From Candidula unifasciata (taxonomy: Eukaryota > Mollusca > Gastropoda > Stylommatophora > Geomitridae), in contig CAJHNH020000787.1 in assembly GCA_905116865.2 (NCBI GenBank), positions 132,001 through 196,000 on the forward strand: DNA of 64,000 nt. The letters are read 5' to 3'. The notes beneath the pieces are model-generated. The model ran no database searches, was not told where the DNA came from, and saw only the letters and a program-made list of their open reading frames with translations. The position numbers were made by a program, and so were the translations under genes. Positions 23,763 through 35,232 of the stretch are shown here, piece by piece; the stretch's first letter is position 1; each line of letters starts with the position of its first letter.

Positions 23763-24212
23763 TTTCAGTCACAATGCTGGTTAATGAGAACACAGATGTA
23801 GATAATGCCACAGTTTACACGGATTAATCAGTCACGAATGGCAAGCAAAATGCATGGGTTTCACTGTGAGAGCAAAGCGAAAACCTATCATGGATACGAG
23901 TGGTGCAATTGCTGTGATAACCAGCAGCCTCCTAATGGCTGCAATGAGGGCGACAGAGAACGAACGGACGAACAAACTTTATTTTCAAAGGGTTACAAAT
24001 TGGGCAGCAGGCCCGTCTGACATCCGGCCCTTATAAGCACTTATTTTTTCAGAGTACCAATGTCTGTTATCTATAATACATGTTATGGATGTAATAAAGA
24101 AAAATACATTATGGAATAATGCATACACACATCCTGTGTACACAGTCTTACAGACTTAACCACACACACACACACACTCACACACGTATACATATTATTA
24201 CATTCTCATACA
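23763..24212 (+). repeat. ~450-bp direct repeat, right copy
   Basis: Right partner of 21,392-21,840, starting exactly where the LINE 5' truncation point ends. It includes the YTD-stop-SV RNase H remnant, so the inactivating stop predates the duplication. After a CA run it passes into the CATA-rich field. Confidence 0.9.
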
Positions 24213-25640
24213 TGCACACTCATATACAGACACACGAATATATACACACATGCATCTACATAAATACACAAACATAAAACACACACCTTTATACATAGAC
24301 ATGCATGCACAAATATAAACCACACACATACATACATAGACATACATGCACACACACATTCCATACATACACCCCTACACATACATGCATGCATGCACAC
24401 ACATACAATCACATATGCAGACACCCACAAACACACATATACACTCACATGCATAAATACACCCATATTCATGCATACATACATACATACATACATACAT
24501 ACATACATACATACATACATACATACATACATACATACATACACACACATACATGCATACACACATCCACAAATACACTCACATCGTTACACACAGACGT
24601 GCATACTTGCATATATACCTGAATGCACTCACATACAAACATATATTTACACGGCTACATATGCATACATCCACAAACATGCATACATACACACATAGAT
24701 ACATACATGCATGCACACATACAACCACATACATTACACGCAAATACATGCATACACACATGTACAGTCACTCATAAAGTTACCCACATACATACATACA
24801 CACATGCATACCTGCATGCATACAAGCTTGCATATGCACACACACATACACGCATACATACATACACATACATACACACATCCATACATACAATCACATA
24901 CTTACACTCGAAGATGAAAACAAATATGCATACATATATCCTCATACATACACACACACTTACTACCAGATAATACATACATACCTACAAACATACACAC
25001 ACATAGATACCTTTATACCTACATAGGCATCCATAATACATACTTACACAGCTACATATAACATACATCCACATACATACATAAACACCACACACATACA
25101 CCCACATACTTACACAGCTACATTTACATACATGTAAATAATACACATACACAGAAATATGTAATGCATACATACAGCATCTAAATATTTATGCGCACTC
25201 ATACATATATCCACACCTACATTCATACATAATACAATCATACATCTATACATACATCAACACACATAGATACATACACAAACATAAAACACACACATAA
25301 ACATCCATACATACACACACATACTTATACATACATAACATACATAGCCACATATACAATCACCCATACAGACACCCACATATATACATCCACATATATA
25401 TGCCTGCATAAATACATTCATACTTGCATACATAATACACACACCCACAATTACACATACACTCATATACAATCACACATACACCAACATATTTACACTC
25501 ATATACTTGCATCATTCATATATAAAGACACACACATACTTACAAATCTAAAAATACATACATATATCCACATGCATGCACACACACACCAACAATCACA
25601 CACACCCACACATCCACTTACGACACACATAGATACACAT
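24213..25640. repeat. 1.4-kb CATA/CACA-rich degenerate microsatellite field
   Basis: Almost all of the stretch is built of CATA, CACA and CATG tetranucleotides, with a clean (CATA)n core at about 24,474-24,540. Open frames on both strands are His/Thr/Ile or Cys/Met/Val strings and are not genes. Confidence 0.95.
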
Positions 25641-25779
25641 GAGTGTGCGTATAATCTGGCGGGCAAGAAAATATTTTTAGGTAGAATTAGATAAAGATAG
25701 AATCCCGAGAGAAGAACAACAGGTTTTTCCCATGGAAGATGCTTCTAGGGCGTAATATTCGCGTCATATGCGACTAACT

Positions 25780-26890
25780 GTTAAGGAATTTTTTGACAAA
25801 GCAACAATTTCATTTTGAATTTTATAGACTTTAGGAAAGCTTTTGATAGTTTACACACGACATAACTATGGGGCTTTTTGAAATGTCGTGTTCTACCAAT
25901 GGAAATTATAAATACTATTTAGGCAATGTGTGACGATTCCGGGTATGCACTGTGAACAGATAATGGTTTAAGTGAATGATTTGAAGTTAAGACTAGAGTG
26001 AAACAGGGATGCATTTTTATCTTTTCTAGTATTTGGCATAACCATTGAATAGGACGAAAAAAGTATATATTGGAAACACCGGCATTGACTGGGTGGAGAA
26101 CACATAGTTGGCAGATGTCGATTTTGCTGGTAATATGGTTCTGCTAAGTGAAAAACAGCAATAAAATACAATTGAAAAACAGACGATTTAGTAAATATAG
26201 CATTTAAGGGTCTACAAAAAGACAAATGTAATGAAGACACCAGCAACAGATCAAGCAGATGTAACACTAGAGACAAATGTAAAATAATGTTTTTAGGTAG
26301 TAGTGTTGATAGTGAAGGAAACACAAAAAAAGAAATTCTGACAAGCATTTGCAGGACATCAGCAGCTTTTAATTACCTGAACAAAATATGATATGACATT
26401 TTAAATTGTAAAGTTTTTTAATACTGAATTACTTTTTTCAGTTATAATATTATTTCAGATTCAACATATGCCAGTAAAATATTAAGAACTACTAAAGACG
26501 ATGTGGGGAAGTTAAATGAATTTGAAAACAAATGCCTGAAATAAATAATGATAATAAGAGGGGGTTAAATCAAAAGAAAAGAAGACAAAAGAAAATGTCT
26601 CGACAACCGTTGGTATTAACAGTTATAAGGCAGAGCAGATGGCGCTACATCACACACATGGTGAGAAAAGACCAGCAGAGAATCACCAAACTGGCATTAC
26701 AATAGCTAATATATGGACTGAGGAGGCTAGGACGCCAAAACGCAACCCTTAAACGAACGTTGATGAAAGAGGCCACGGGTGTTTGACTTGATTCCATCTG
26801 TGATGTCGAACTTACTGCACAAGATTGAACGGAATGACCGAAAAGACTGCGAACCCTATGTGACAAGTAATGGAACAACAGGATAATAAA
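25780..26890 (+). mobile_element. degraded LINE, RT to C-terminus, plus strand
   Basis: With several frame changes the plus strand reads NFIDFRKAFDSLH, EVKTRVKQGCIF, DVDFAGNMVLLSE (normally DFADDMVLLSE), FLGSSVDSEGNTKKEI, KILRTTKDDVGKLNEFENKC, RQSRWRYITHMVRK and TLKRTLMKEATGV. These are the RT and C-terminal landmarks in their usual order. The catalytic FADD is FAGN and stops are frequent. It is an old, inactive copy. Confidence 0.8.
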
Positions 26891-27139
26891 GGAATCAAGG
26901 TTACAATTATTAGCCCGGCACTGGAGAGGGGTGGTATCATTAATGTCATACGAGATGCATATCGCGAAAAAGATCACGACAGCGAGCAGGATTCCGCATT
27001 GTTGTCTACGTTCGTCTGTATGCAGTTTCAAACTATAGCATCCAGACGTGAACATTTTTCTATGAACAGAAGACACATGTTTAATCAACACATAATAGAT
27101 GTGATCAGTCGTGTTACTATTGTTACGCTACCAAGGAGA

Positions 27140-28260
27140 ACAATTACATACGAATCTGACCGCTGCGTTGGGACGACTTCTTCTTGAAGCCCTTGTCGTG
27201 TGGCGTTGGTTTCATGTCAATCCACAGCCTTCTGTCTCGTGTACTTTCAGTCAACTCTGACACAGAGGAACTTTCATGCCATGATGTCAAACCGCCCATC
27301 ATCTGATCTCTCGGCCTACCGGTGCTCTCCTTCAACTTTTCTACCATCACGATCTACTTCAGTTTTGCCCTTTTCGTCACATGACTAAAGAATGTAGTTT
27401 GTCTCTTTGTGATGTGGGCAATCAGTTCTCTTAGCGAGTCAGCTTCTTTCAAGACGTCTTTATTACTCGTGTTATCTGTCCAGGGTATTAATTCTTATCA
27501 TTCGTCTATAAAACCATATCCCTGCAGCTTCTAAATAAGGTTTCGCTAATTTACTTTCAATAATTCTCATGCTTAAATCAACATAAGATTTATATAGCTT
27601 TTGATAATTCTCATTCTTGTCTCAATTGACAAAGAAAAGTTGCATAAAATAGTCTTCATTTTGTAAAATGCTGCCTTTGCTCGAGCTATTCGACATTTAA
27701 CTTTCTTAATACATCTTCCCCCTAATGCTATCGTAGCACCCAAGTGCAAAAACATATCAACTTGATTGGATTTTGTCCATTCACTTTGATGTTGAATTTT
27801 GGAGTGTCAGTTTTCTTTGTAATTACCATTACTTCTGTTTTTTATCCTTCAAACTAAGACCCTTGTTTTAAATTTCCGTTACAATTGTATCCATCATTTC
27901 TTGCAGTTCCGTTTCATTTTCAGCCATCAACACTATATCGGCAGCATATCACAGGTTGTTAACAATATGCCCACCAACCGCTATTCCTGGCATACCATAC
28001 ACGGATCTAATTATTTTTTCACTGTACACATTGAATGAATTAGGTAATAGTACACATTCCTGTCTAACGCCTTATTCAATATTTTAAAATATTTTAACTT
28101 GGTTGTCAATCCTTATGGCTGCTTCTTGGTGTCAGTATATTTAATTTTTTATTATTTTCAGATATTTACGATCGATGTTTAACGTTTCTAAAATTATAAA
28201 AAACATTCTTTATGTTTCACTGTATCAAATGCTTTAGTGTAATCAGCAAGACAAATACAG
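27140..28260 (-). mobile_element. degraded LINE, RT to C-terminus, minus strand
   Basis: Minus-strand blocks in order: LADYTKAFDTVKH near 28,215-28,255, HLGATIALGGRCIKKVKCRI (27,755-27,690, the YLG-type block), KAAFYKMKTIL, ELIPWTDNTSNKDVLKEADS, LRELIAHITKRQTTFF, then KESTGRPRDQMMGGLTSWHE and DRRLWIDM near 27,220. Many stops. It lies tail to tail with the plus-strand LINE at 25.8 kb. Confidence 0.75.
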
Positions 28261-28780
28261 ATCTCTCTATTCGTGTCAATTACTGTGATGAGAGTCCTCA
28301 CTATCACCTAATGTTATTTGTATGTCCATTGACGTGTGAAAAATGTAAAGTCAGATATCATTACTGCATTATTTCAGCAGACAATAAATTAGTCACGTTC
28401 TAATGTATCCGTCTTGAGGAGGGTTGCCTTAGAGCATAGAACATACAGATGGCAATGAAGAACAGAAAGAGTTATTGTTATGGTAATATACAGGAAAGAA
28501 CGATGCAAATGGTTGACAGCTTTCTAACAGTTCAGCAGTTGTAGACTATGATGTACAGTTAAATGTATTTATCGATTTCTAGACTGTGGTCATGTTTTAA
28601 AACTTGAGTTTGGGTATACATCCATTTTCCAGATTTAGCATATCTGTATGCTCTGTTGGTTCTTCGCTTCACAGACAGATGTTCTATGAATTGAAAAAAA
28701 AAAAAGAGAAAAAAAAAAAAAAAGAAAGAAAACTTAATTACTCGCATTGTACTATATGATTATATGATCTTCAAAAAAAA
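28261..28780. other. no gene recognised; A-rich tract
   Basis: No recognisable domain. A-rich simple sequence at 28,696-28,732. Confidence 0.5.
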
Positions 28781-28781
28781 A

Positions 28782-28826
28782 GGGTAGGGGGGGTAGGGAG
28801 GTGTGGGGGGGGGGGGGGGGGGGGGG
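28782..28826 (+). repeat. G-rich tract with a long G run
   Basis: GGGTAGGGGGGGTAGGGAGG followed by about 22 consecutive G at 28,805-28,826. The run length may be unreliable in the assembly. Confidence 0.9.
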
Positions 28827-28829
28827 ACT

Positions 28830-29440
28830 GAATACCATCTGTATTGCGCTGTATGAGGCGCATCATTGGTATATCATAGCGAGATCTTGTCTCCAGCCAA
28901 TGTAACTCACAGGAGCAAAACACAATCACTGTACTATCTACTGAAGCAAAGTCGTCTGCGTTGGCTGGGACATGTCTCCTGCATATAGAATGGTCGTATT
29001 CCAAAGCAAAAACACAATCACTGTACTATCTACTGAAGCAAAGACGGCTGCGCTGGCTGGGACATGTCTCCCGCATGGAGAATGGTCGTATTCCAAAGCA
29101 AAAACACAATCACTGTACTATCTCCTGAAGCAAAAACGTCTGCGCTGGGTGGAACATGTCTCCCGCATGGAAAATGGTCGTATTACGAAGCAAAAACACA
29201 ATTATTGACCTATCAACTGAAGCAAAGACGTCTGCGCTGGCTGTGACATGTTTCCCGCATGGAGAATGGTCCTGTTCCAAATGCCCTTCTATATGGTAAA
29301 CTGGATACAACGAACAGACCTACAGGAAGGCCAAAGCTACGCTATAAAGTCATGTGCAATCGTGACCTGATAGATACCAACATATGCATGGAGACTTGGG
29401 AGAAAAAGTGAACGACTGATTGTCGCATATTCAAAGAAAC
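28830..29440 (+). pseudogene. LINE ORF2 C-terminus with internal tandem amplification
   Basis: Plus-strand sequence has a MRRIIGIS-like block, then LKQRRLRWLGHVSRMENGRI, the usual 'LRQRRLRWLGHVxRM' segment, present in four tandem units, then LLYGKLDTTNRPTGRPKLRY, VMCNRDL and METWEK. This is the order of the C-terminal region of jockey/CR1-like LINEs common in invertebrates. Because the unit is 92 bp, each unit changes frame, so the amplified region cannot encode a repeated protein in one frame. Confidence 0.8.
28921..29288 (+). repeat. 92-bp tandem repeat, four units
   Basis: The marker CACAATCACT starts at 28,921, 29,013 and 29,105, with CACAATTATT at 29,197, each exactly 92 bp apart. Units differ by a few bases. 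The unit spans the RLRWLGHVSRMENGRI coding block of the LINE. Confidence 0.93.
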
Positions 29441-30544
29441 CAATCGCAGTGAACAATAGAGAGGAGAGCGAGGGTATAAATCAGCCTTGTAGCGAGGGAG
29501 TATCTACTTTTTGTGCATCCCATGTGGCAGGGACTGTCACTCCTCCATTGGACTTTACAGTCACTGAAAAATATTGTTTCCATAGACTGCGACACATCTT
29601 CTTAGTCCCCAGAGACTGACGGATGACATTGTTAAGGTGCATTGGGTGTATCCTAGAAAAGGGCACATATACGATTTGTGTATGATAAGGTAAATGAAAT
29701 AACTGTTGCAATAATAAGCATACGGCTCCTATTCTCTGACAAATGCATCCTCATTACTCTCGATAACGTAAGCCTTAAAAGAATATACAAAACCTATGGA
29801 ATGCACTAGGTGTAACCAGTTGACGCAAATTGTAATTACAGCATGATAAAGGTATTTAATAAAATGCAGTTGCTTTTATATTCCCCTTCAACCAGCTGAA
29901 AAGAGTAGTAAATATTATTATATTTTTTTTTTGTCAATTGTGTATAACCGCCCATCTTTGAAGGGGACTTAAATGGCATTGATTTGTTTAAAAATGTTAG
30001 AAGTTACTGTTTTCATGTTCCTTAGATGTCACGCTGGGTCTTTACTGACATAATTTGTTGCTGGTAAAAAATCATAATTGTCTTTGAAATGCGTTGTTGG
30101 GTTGGGTCACCGCGTGACCCAGTGGGTTCTTCGGGGTTAATGTCATGCTCCTAGTCGATGATTGTTGTTATCTACATTGACTTTGATGTATAACAGAGAT
30201 GGAGCCAAAGGACTCAACTTTATCTTGAAAAACTGTACATTTAGTGTACCTCTGACTAATTGTGTGCAATGGTAAATGTCGTGGTGGCCTGGAGGAAACA
30301 TAGTGATTGAAGCTAGTTTCCGGACCAGGAGGCAAAAACTGACCTCCGCCAACGTGGATACAAGACATTGAAGATACATTAGCAATGAGAGTTAATAGTC
30401 TGAGAATATGCCAAAGAAAAACAAACATTCAGTCTAGACGCATTTTCTCGAGAGTGATGTTCTTTAAAGAAGATGCCGATGTATAGTAATATACTCCTGA
30501 GATATGCGAGAAGGAGAAAAAAACTACAACCCTACAGCCATAAC
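29441..30544. other. no gene recognised; short perfect hairpin at 30,104-30,120
   Basis: AT-rich. GGGTCAC-CGC-GTGACCC is a 7-bp perfect stem with a 3-nt loop. Frames at 29,481-29,711 and 30,143-30,428 have no recognisable domain. Confidence 0.45.
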
Positions 30545-30555
30545 TAATGATAAGA

Positions 30556-30785
30556 GAGTAAAGTAAAAGTAAACGTTCCGTTGCCACGCCTTTTCGGTGA
30601 TGTGGTTAACATTGCGCCGGTCGCCTTAATTTTCTAGGGCTAAACCTGATACCCACTCAAGGCTGGGTTGACCTGGAAGCCACGGTAGTTTGAAAAAAAA
30701 AATCTCTTTGCGCCAGGACCCGAATGCGTTGTACAGCCATCCGATCCGGAGGCCAGCGTCTAGGCGCTACGCCACTGTGATTTCT
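30556..30785 (-). mobile_element. SINE-A copy with perfect TSD
   Basis: Minus-strand SINE-A with tRNA-like head near 30,780 and CTTTA-type tail near 30,560. The perfect 11-bp repeat TAATGATAAGA flanks it at 30,545-30,555 and 30,786-30,796. An A-run interrupts the body near 30,695. Confidence 0.85.
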
Positions 30786-30796
30786 TAATGATAAGA

Positions 30797-31173
30797 CAAC
30801 ACGATTATTAACAGATCCTCCATAAATAGCAGAACGATAGAGGGAATACTCGAGTGAGCTCCTTTACTCTCTAGAACAACACCAGGAAAGAACGACATTA
30901 GACGATAGAGTGATAGTGCAAGAACAAAATATTCCAATTGATGGAGTTTAAAAAAAATATAATAAAGCAGTCTCCAAAATATATATTGCTGGAAAATAAT
31001 ACATTATAGGGGAAATAATCCAGCCAGCAGGTGACAGTAACACCAGATGGTTTTCAAAACTATTTACTCCGACAATAAATACGTTCATTTCAAGAGTCAT
31101 ACATTGTGATTGAACAAAGGAAGCAAGTGAGAATGCAGTCATCACCGAAGCAGTTATATTGGCAAAATGTATG

Positions 31174-31221
<48 letters not shown>

Positions 31222-31690
31222 CATTAGACTGTGGGCAGTGATAGAACTTCAATTTGCAGAAAAACAGATGAATTTTTTGGGAATAGAAGCTGCACAGATA
31301 CAGTCTTCACACTTTAACATTTAATAGAAAGAATTTGTTGACCTTTCAACAGTGTTGAAAAACACGTATTATGGACACTAGTGGCTCGATGTGCAGTAAA
31401 CGAACAATTCATCGACGTATTTACCGGTTTTTACGATAAATGTAGGTGCATATTTGTAAAAAATCAGGGAACCTCTAACTAAACCATTCACACTAACATC
31501 TGCAGTAAGACGAAGATATGTCTTACCATCACTATAGTTTATAACGTACATCGAGATTATATGCAATGATGCCAAGCCAAGAAGAATGAATGATGCAAGA
31601 TTAACAAACTTATTCTCGGCTGACGACCTTGCCTTGATAGCAGATTCACCGTGCAGTTGTGAGTGAGTGAAGTTCAAACATACAAGGACT
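30797..31690. other. no gene recognised; (CA)n at 31,172-31,217
   Basis: AT-rich with one clean CA dinucleotide array. The 133-codon minus frame 31,779-31,378 starts inside a family C repeat and has no recognisable domain; it has two hydrophobic stretches but no other support as a gene. Confidence 0.5.
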
Positions 31691-31792
31691 GCACAAAGAG
31701 CGATAAACAACCGTTGACATAAAGTGTCACTATTGTGCAAAAGAATCACCCACGTACAAGTCTCATAAATTCCCTTCAACCCTGAGGTTATA
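31690..31792 (-). repeat. interspersed repeat family C, partial copy
   Basis: Reverse strand carries CGTGGGTGATTC, AGTGACACTTTATGTCAACG and GTTTATCGCT, the 3' part of the family C series. Confidence 0.55.
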
Positions 31793-32037
31793 AAGGTCCT
31801 TTGACTACAGAGGAAGAGTGGGCTTTAAAATAGCATAAACCACACTGAGGCGAGGTTTACATGGAATGGTAATAACATTTGTGAATCAAAAATGTAAAAC
31901 AAACATTGATAATCAACATTTAAATGACAAATGCAATATTTAAAATAAAAGGAAGAAGATATTGCAAATAGCAGTAGAGTGCAACGACATCATCATGCAT
32001 ATGAGTTTAAATATCAGGAAACAACATTGACTGAAGA
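31793..32037. other. AT-rich spacer, nothing identified
   Basis: No motif seen. Confidence 0.5.
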
Positions 32038-32048
32038 TGGGCAATTGG

Positions 32049-32330
32049 TAAAAGTAAAGTAAAGTTCCCTTTTCACGCCTTTCGGCGCATCGGGCATATG
32101 GGCAGAGCGTCCCATATTTTTACAGACCATCAGCACTCTGTGGGTAATGTGGTCAGCATTACGCCGGCTGTCTTTACTTTCCCAGGACAGCCCATCCTGG
32201 TACCCATTTTAGGCTGGGTCGACCTGCGACGTCCCATACCACGATAAAAATTCACGCAGCCCACGCAGGTTTCGATCGCGGTATGCTGGCTTACGAGTCG
32301 GACTCGCAACGCCTTAGCCACAGACGCCGC
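32049..32330 (-). mobile_element. SINE-A copy, full length, perfect TSD
   Basis: 282-bp minus-strand copy with the tRNA-like head (GTGGCTAAGGCGTTGCGAG, box B-like GATCGAAACC), the TGGGTACCAGGATGGG body and a CTTTA tail. The 11-bp repeat TGGGCAATTGG at 32,038-32,048 and 32,331-32,341 defines both ends. Confidence 0.93.
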
Positions 32331-32341
32331 TGGGCAATTGG

Positions 32342-32521
32342 ATAAAGAAATTATTAGCATATGAAAAACAGAAAAAAAACTATTGGGACAGCTACCGTCC
32401 CACCCTCACCTCTTTACAGCATCAGACAGTACCAATCAACATTTTTAAAAAATCACAGAGAACACATATTCATTTCCAACTCAATGATAGCTATAGCAGA
32501 CATGATCCGTTGCAATAAACC
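32342..32521. other. loop between inverted SINEs, nothing identified
   Basis: About 200 bp of ordinary AT-rich sequence between the two SINE-A copies. Confidence 0.6.
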
Positions 32522-32533
32522 AGAAACTAAAGT

Positions 32534-32815
32534 GCGGCGTCCGTGGCTAAGGCGTTGCGAGTCCGACTCGCGAGCCAGCATACCGCGATCGAAACCCACT
32601 GCAGGCTGCGTGGATTTTTGTCGTGGTATGGGACGTCGCAGGTCGACCCAGCCTAAAATGGGTACCAGGATGGGCTGTCCTGGGAAAGTAAAGACAGCCG
32701 GCGTAATGCTGACCACATTACCCACGGAGTGCTGATGGTCTGTAAAAATATGGGACGCTCTGCCCATAGCCCGATGCGCCGAAAGGCGTGAAAAGGGAAC
32801 TTTACTTTTTTACTT
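32534..32815 (+). mobile_element. SINE-A copy, full length, perfect TSD
   Basis: 282-bp plus-strand copy, nearly identical to the inverted copy at 32,049-32,330. The 12-bp repeat AGAAACTAAAGT at 32,522-32,533 and 32,816-32,827 bounds it. Open frames here (e.g. MGRRRSTQPKMGTRMG) recur in both copies and come from the SINE. Confidence 0.94.
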
Positions 32816-32827
32816 AGAAACTAAAGT

Positions 32828-33360
32828 TAGCAGCCATGAAGGTGATATGTTTGAGAGGGGCTGCAGGAGTGACCAGAATGGACACAATCAGAAATAAGGT
32901 CGTAAGTGAAACAGTCGGTGCAGAACCAATTCTACATTACATTCACAGGCAGATAATCAAATAAATTGCCCACTGAGATAGAATATTGTGTGACACTATA
33001 CCATTTTATGCAAACCAGCAGAAAAGAAGCAAGTAGGTCACACGTTAAATCAAGAACAGGATAGACATGCAACATCAGATAACCTTTACTACAGCACGTG
33101 TGTCTATGGTCAAGGTGGCTAGAAAAGCATAAAAGCAAGATTTTATTTACATTTCGGATGAAAAAAAGAGTCGACTAATTGGTAGCTTCCTTCGAAATCG
33201 GAGTGCATCTGCCTGAAAGGCAAGGAGCCAGCAGTCTGCAACAAATGAGTCAGATATGTAAAATGGATTCATACGCAACACTCAGGTTCTGGAACACGAC
33301 TGCGGTCAAGAAGTGAATGAACAACCAGACCTTTCCCCCGAGTGAACAACTGGTAAAGGT
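32828..33360. other. no gene recognised
   Basis: No motif or repeat partner seen. Confidence 0.5.
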
Positions 33361-33445
33361 GAAGAAGAAGTAGAGGAAGAAGAAGAAGAAGAAGAAGAAG
33401 AAGAAGAAGAAGAAGAAGAAGAAGAAGAAGAAGAAGAAGAAGAAG

Positions 33446-33477
<32 letters not shown>

Positions 33478-33507
33478 GAAGAAGGAGAAGAAGAAGAAGA
33501 AGAAAAA
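33361..33507. repeat. (GAA)n microsatellite
   Basis: About 47 units of GAA with a few GTA/GGA variants. GAA/TTC arrays can form triplexes; that is general knowledge, not shown here. Confidence 0.96.
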
Positions 33508-34995
33508 ATGTTTTTAATTTATTGTTTATTGTGTGCAATAGAAAAAAAAAGGCTTATATAATGGTTAGAAAACAATAATTTGTTTTAGTTGTTTGCTTGT
33601 ATTTTCTAAGACTGTATTATATTTAAACTGTTGTTATACAATGTATGTGTCAGCTTTGAATATTGCAGTTTTCAAACGAGGAACTCACTTACATTGAAAC
33701 CGAAGATTACAGTGTGAACACGTATTAATAAATTGTAAGACAACTTTACAAAAAATGTATTGTATATACTGTTATTTAAATGTACTTATATAATGAGTTT
33801 AATTTTATTATCTTCTTTCTACCAGTTACAAAATAGTGTAGGTTGCATAATTTGTAATTTCATACTAACTATTTCCATTATATTAGCGTCAGATTGATGA
33901 CTATGAATCGTTATTTACAAATGAAGTTATAAGAAGGTAAATAATAATGGCTTTAGATTTAGATAATTTATTTTTGCATGGTCCTACCGAACAGTTGAAC
34001 GCACTGCAGGCTCAAAGAATAGCTCAGTCATTTTGTTTTTCATAATGAATAAGCTGCAAACAGATATCTCCATGTGTTCCATGTCGTCAGTGCCTTTTCT
34101 TTCTATTGTGATATCTATGCAGTCTTTCTCGAACTTGACAATGTTATACGTCCGAATTTCTGCATTTCTGATTCGGGATGTCTATATATAGCAACCACGT
34201 AATTGACACAACAACGTATATCTTTTTGTCGTGTCATAACAATTCTACTATAGAAGTGTTGTGTAAAAGTTACCAGACTATAGCAAAATAAAATCATATT
34301 TCAGCTTTCTTTCCCTAAATCACGCAGGTGAATTCCTCTGCGAAAAAATTAAGTGAAATGTGATTTATGCTTTCTGTCATGTGTTGGTGGCTTTCAATTG
34401 TATGTTTAATTGCTATTGTGTTACGTTATTTTTTTTTTTAAATCTGTTTTTTAATCGTGTGTCTGTATGTGCATGTGTGTGTGTGTGTGTGTGTGTGAGT
34501 GGTGTGTGTGTGTGTGTTTACGCAGTTAGTTATTCTACTGATTATCCTCATAGCACATCGGACAATTGAGTAAAAAATCGATTGAATCAATCTTTTGTAA
34601 ATTCTATCCCGTACTGCGACCAACGACACAAAATCTTTTTTTAGTTTTATTTTCTTGTTTGGTCTGCATATTTATCTTTTATGGTCCCATCCATTTTAAA
34701 TTGCTATTTGTAATGTTTGCATATACATAGTAATCAAAGCTCTTACGCCTGATAGTACATTTAAGTTTATCAACCTTATTGAGTGCTGATTTGGGAGAGT
34801 GCAATAGTCTGTAAAGGGACAGAGTGGTGTGATAGTACTTTCCAGCAGTTCAAGCGAACAGTGTCAACAATGGTCTGGGTAGTGAGGGGGAGAGAATGTT
34901 GACTAGTGAGAAGTGTAGTATCACGTGGGAAAAGATGCGTAGGTTCACTGTGTGGGGGCTGACAAGCATGGCTAACGAGACGCTCTAAAAAAATA
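33508..34995. other. no gene recognised; (GT)n at 34,473-34,518
   Basis: Very AT-rich to about 34,470, then a GT array, then mixed sequence with no recognisable domain. Confidence 0.5.
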
Positions 34996-35008
34996 GGAAT
35001 TACGTGAC

Positions 35009-35133
35009 AGCGTGATTCTCATGTAACGTCGTATACCCAAATAAACGTGATCCTAGGAAACGCCCACATGAGCGTGAGTCTCGAGGACGCCCACACGAGC
35101 GTGCCTCTCGTGTAACGTCGGCCGCCCACATGG
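35009..35133 (+). repeat. short degenerate minisatellite, four units of 27-36 bp
   Basis: Units begin A(A/G)CGTG at 35,009, 35,044, 35,071 and 35,098, each ending near CCCACAYG or CCCAAAT. Units 1 and 4 share the longer TGTAACGTCG segment; units 2 and 3 lack it. Confidence 0.65.
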
Positions 35134-35183
35134 ATTCGGCAGAGATATATTGGGGCTGCGTAGTCAGTCCGAGTCCATCAGAG

Positions 35184-35186
<3 letters not shown>

Positions 35187-35230
<44 letters not shown>
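35187..35230. repeat. (GA)n microsatellite
   Basis: About 22 GA units. Confidence 0.96.

Positions 35231-35232
<2 letters not shown>

Noticed and set aside
24206..25472. many 60-118-codon frames on both strands
   Set aside because: All come from the CATA/CACA repeat field.
24213..25640. possible CRISPR-like array or satellite
   Set aside because: No spacer-repeat structure; only tetranucleotide drift. The organism is eukaryotic.
31378..31779. 133-codon frame with hydrophobic stretches as a membrane protein
   Set aside because: Its start lies in a family C repeat and no domain, exon structure or conservation can be argued from sequence alone.
33269..33538. poly-Leu 'protein'
   Set aside because: Translation of the GAA/TTC array.
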